DNA of 15,648 bases from Pseudomonadota bacterium (GTDB lineage Bacteria > Pseudomonadota > Alphaproteobacteria > Sphingomonadales > Sphingomonadaceae). The notes beneath the pieces were generated by a model. That model was not told the DNA's origin. It made no database searches and saw only the letters and a program-made list of their open reading frames with translations. The translations under genes were made by a program, and so were the position numbers. The stretch is taken from NCBI GenBank assembly GCA_023390415.1, contig JAEWCW010000118.1, positions 1 to 15,648 of the forward strand. Direction: 5' to 3'. Positions 14,305-15,648 of the stretch are shown here, piece after piece (positions within the stretch are counted from its first letter, which is position 1; each line of letters starts with the position of its first letter).

Positions 14305-15462
14305 ATGACGAGCGGGAAGAAGAAGATCGCGGCATTGGTCGTGGCGGCCGGAAGCGGCAGCCGCGCCGGCGGCGACCTGCCCAAGCAATATCGTAAAGTC
14401 GGCGGCAGAGCGGTTCTTGCCCACGCCATTGACCATCTCCGCCGCGCCGGGATCGGTGACGTCACGGTCGCGATCGGCGCCGGCCACGAGGCGCTGTTCC
14501 GGGAGGCGGTCGGCGCCCTCCCCTTCGTCCCCGGCGGCGCCGAGCGGCAGGAGTCGGTCCGGCTCGGCCTCGAGGCGATCGCGGCCGCCGGCGGCGCCGA
14601 CATCGTCCTGATCCACGACGCCGCCCGCCCCTTCCTGCCCCGCGCCGTCGTCGAGCGGCTGGTCGCCGCGCTCGAAAGCAACGACGGCGCCGTCCCCGCC
14701 CTGCCCCTGGTCGACACGATCGCCCGCGTCGGCGAGACGCTCGGCGAGACCGTGAGCCGCGAGGGCCTCGTTCGGGTCCAGACCCCCCAGGCCTTCCGCT
14801 TCGCGCCGATCCTCGCCGCCCACCGCGCCTATGAGAGCTCCGGCGCCACCGACGACGCCCAGATCGCCCGCGCCGCCGGCCTCGCGGTGACGACCGTCCG
14901 CGGCGACGAGCGGCTCGAAAAGCTGACTTTCGACGAGGATTTCGCCCGCGCCGAGGCGCATGTCGCCAGACGCCGTGTCACCCGCACCGGCCTCGGCTTC
15001 GATGTCCACGCCTTCGCCGCCGGGCGCGACTTGTGGCTGGGCGGCGTGCTTGTGCCCCACGACCGCGGGCTCGCCGGCCATAGCGACGCCGATCTCGTCC
15101 TCCACGCGATCACTGACGCGATCCTCGGCGCGATCGGCGCCGGCGACATCGGCGACCATTTCCCGCCCTCGGACCCGCAATGGCGCGGCGCGCGCTCCGA
15201 CCGTTTCGTGGAGCATGCCCTCGCTCTACTCGACGCTGCCGGCGGCATCCTCGATCATGTCGACGTCACGATCATCGCCGAGGAGCCCCGGATCGGGCCC
15301 CATCGCGACGCCATCCGCGCCAATGTAGCAGCGCTATTGCGCCTTCCGATTCAGGCGCTTAGCATCAAGGCGACGACGAGCGAGCGGCTCGGCTTCACCG
15401 GCCGGCGCGAGGGCATGGCCGCACAGGCGATCGCCACAATCCGCACTTTGGAGGATCTATGA
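14305..15462 (+). CDS. ispDF: Bifunctional IspD-IspF (MEP cytidylyltransferase / MECDP synthase)
   Basis: 385-residue fusion catalysing two non-consecutive steps of the MEP isoprenoid pathway in the cytoplasm. The IspD part (1-225) has the CTP-binding AALVVAAGSGSRAGGDLPKQY (9-29), IHDAARPF (103-110) and the TDDAQ segment (182-186). The IspF part (about 227-385) has the metal ligands D233 and H235 (GFDVHAF) and H267 (SDADLVLHAITDA), the DIGDHFPPSD loop, and KATTSERLGFTGRREG near the end. The fused form is well known in alphaproteobacteria and epsilonproteobacteria. The start is ATG 14305, divergent from dusB, with a G-rich but not clear ribosome site. The stop overlaps the next start by ATGA. 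Although on the + strand, sampled stretches are C-richer than G, like the rest of the right flank. Confidence 0.97.
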   Translation: MTSGKKKIAALVVAAGSGSRAGGDLPKQYRKVGGRAVLAHAIDHLRRAGIGDVTVAIGAGHEALFREAVGALPFVPGGAERQESVRLGLEAIAAAGGADIVLIHDAARPFLPRAVVERLVAALESNDGAVPALPLVDTIARVGETLGETVSREGLVRVQTPQAFRFAPILAAHRAYESSGATDDAQIARAAGLAVTTVRGDERLEKLTFDEDFARAEAHVARRRVTRTGLGFDVHAFAAGRDLWLGGVLVPHDRGLAGHSDADLVLHAITDAILGAIGAGDIGDHFPPSDPQWRGARSDRFVEHALALLDAAGGILDHVDVTIIAEEPRIGPHRDAIRANVAALLRLPIQALSIKATTSERLGFTGRREGMAAQAIATIRTLEDL

Positions 15463-15648
15463 TCGCGAAGTTCACTTCTGCCTTGTTCCTTCTCGCGCAG
15501 GCCAATGCTGCCCCGCAGACCTGCCTGCCGCCCGCTTTGGCCGGCACCCACGCCGCTGCCTTGCTGCCGTCGATGATCGACGCGGCCGCGCGTCAATGCG
15601 CCGCGCACCTTCCGCAGAGCGCCTTCCTGCGCTCCGGCGCCGGCGCGC
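15459..15648 (+). CDS. Secreted protein of unknown function, 5' part only
   Basis: The first 63 codons are in the window. The ATG at 15459 overlaps the ispDF stop (ATGA), and the frame stays open to the edge. The N-terminus MIAKFTSALFLLAQANAAPQ has a short basic start, a hydrophobic core and an ANA-AP site near residues 16-18, as expected for a Sec signal peptide. The mature part is rich in alanine and has cysteines at 22 and in the RQC segment, which could form a disulfide in the periplasm. I do not recognise the family. Coupling to ispDF implies co-expression, not necessarily a shared function. Confidence 0.75.
   Translation, partial: MIAKFTSALFLLAQANAAPQTCLPPALAGTHAAALLPSMIDAAARQCAAHLPQSAFLRSGAGA

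Noticed and set aside
14242..15216. Open frame extending dusB by about 325 codons at its N-terminus
   Set aside because: It is the antisense shadow of ispDF. DusB proteins start at MSRLEPISIG, and the total length then fits the family.

Overview
The window is a dense, high-GC chromosomal segment from an alphaproteobacterium, most likely of the order Sphingomonadales. The pointers are a dusB-ntrY-ntrX-hfq-hflX cluster, an Hfq protein made of two tandem Sm-like domains, a fused IspD-IspF enzyme, and a metG-tatD-MBL cassette. I see no tRNA, rRNA, CRISPR array, insertion sequence or prophage. Almost all of the window is coding.

Left part (1-6710), nearly all on the + strand: the 3' end of a D-alanyl-D-alanine carboxypeptidase, then tmk, holB and metG in a tight run; an uncharacterised gene on the - strand (3795-4529) whose stop codon overlaps that of metG; then tatD, a PhnP-like metallo-beta-lactamase-fold hydrolase and a membrane-anchored retropepsin-like protease, chained by 4-base stop/start overlaps.

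Centre (6711-6770): a 60-base AT-rich gap that contains a 28-base sequence closely resembling the XerC/XerD recombination site dif. Its central 15 bases are identical to those of E. coli dif. Copies of the FtsK-orienting octamer GGGNAGGG read toward this site on both sides (four from the left, five from the right, none the other way), and most genes on each flank also point toward it. This suggests the window spans the replication terminus. It is the main discovery candidate.

Right part (6771-15648): mazG on +; then on - (read right to left) dusB, ntrY, ntrX, a double-domain hfq and hflX. These join tRNA modification, an NtrYX two-component system, an RNA chaperone and a ribosome-associated GTPase. 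hflX appears to start at a CTG codon that overlaps the hfq stop. Divergent from dusB is ispDF (non-mevalonate isoprenoid synthesis), followed by the beginning of a secreted protein cut by the window edge.

Most genes are housekeeping: cell-wall trimming, dTMP supply, the replication clamp loader, tRNA charging and modification, nucleotide-pool cleaning, regulation and isoprenoid synthesis. The points of interest are the putative dif/KOPS arrangement, the tandem Hfq, the CTG start, a perfect dyad upstream of ntrY, and the orphan gene inserted in the metG-tatD cassette.
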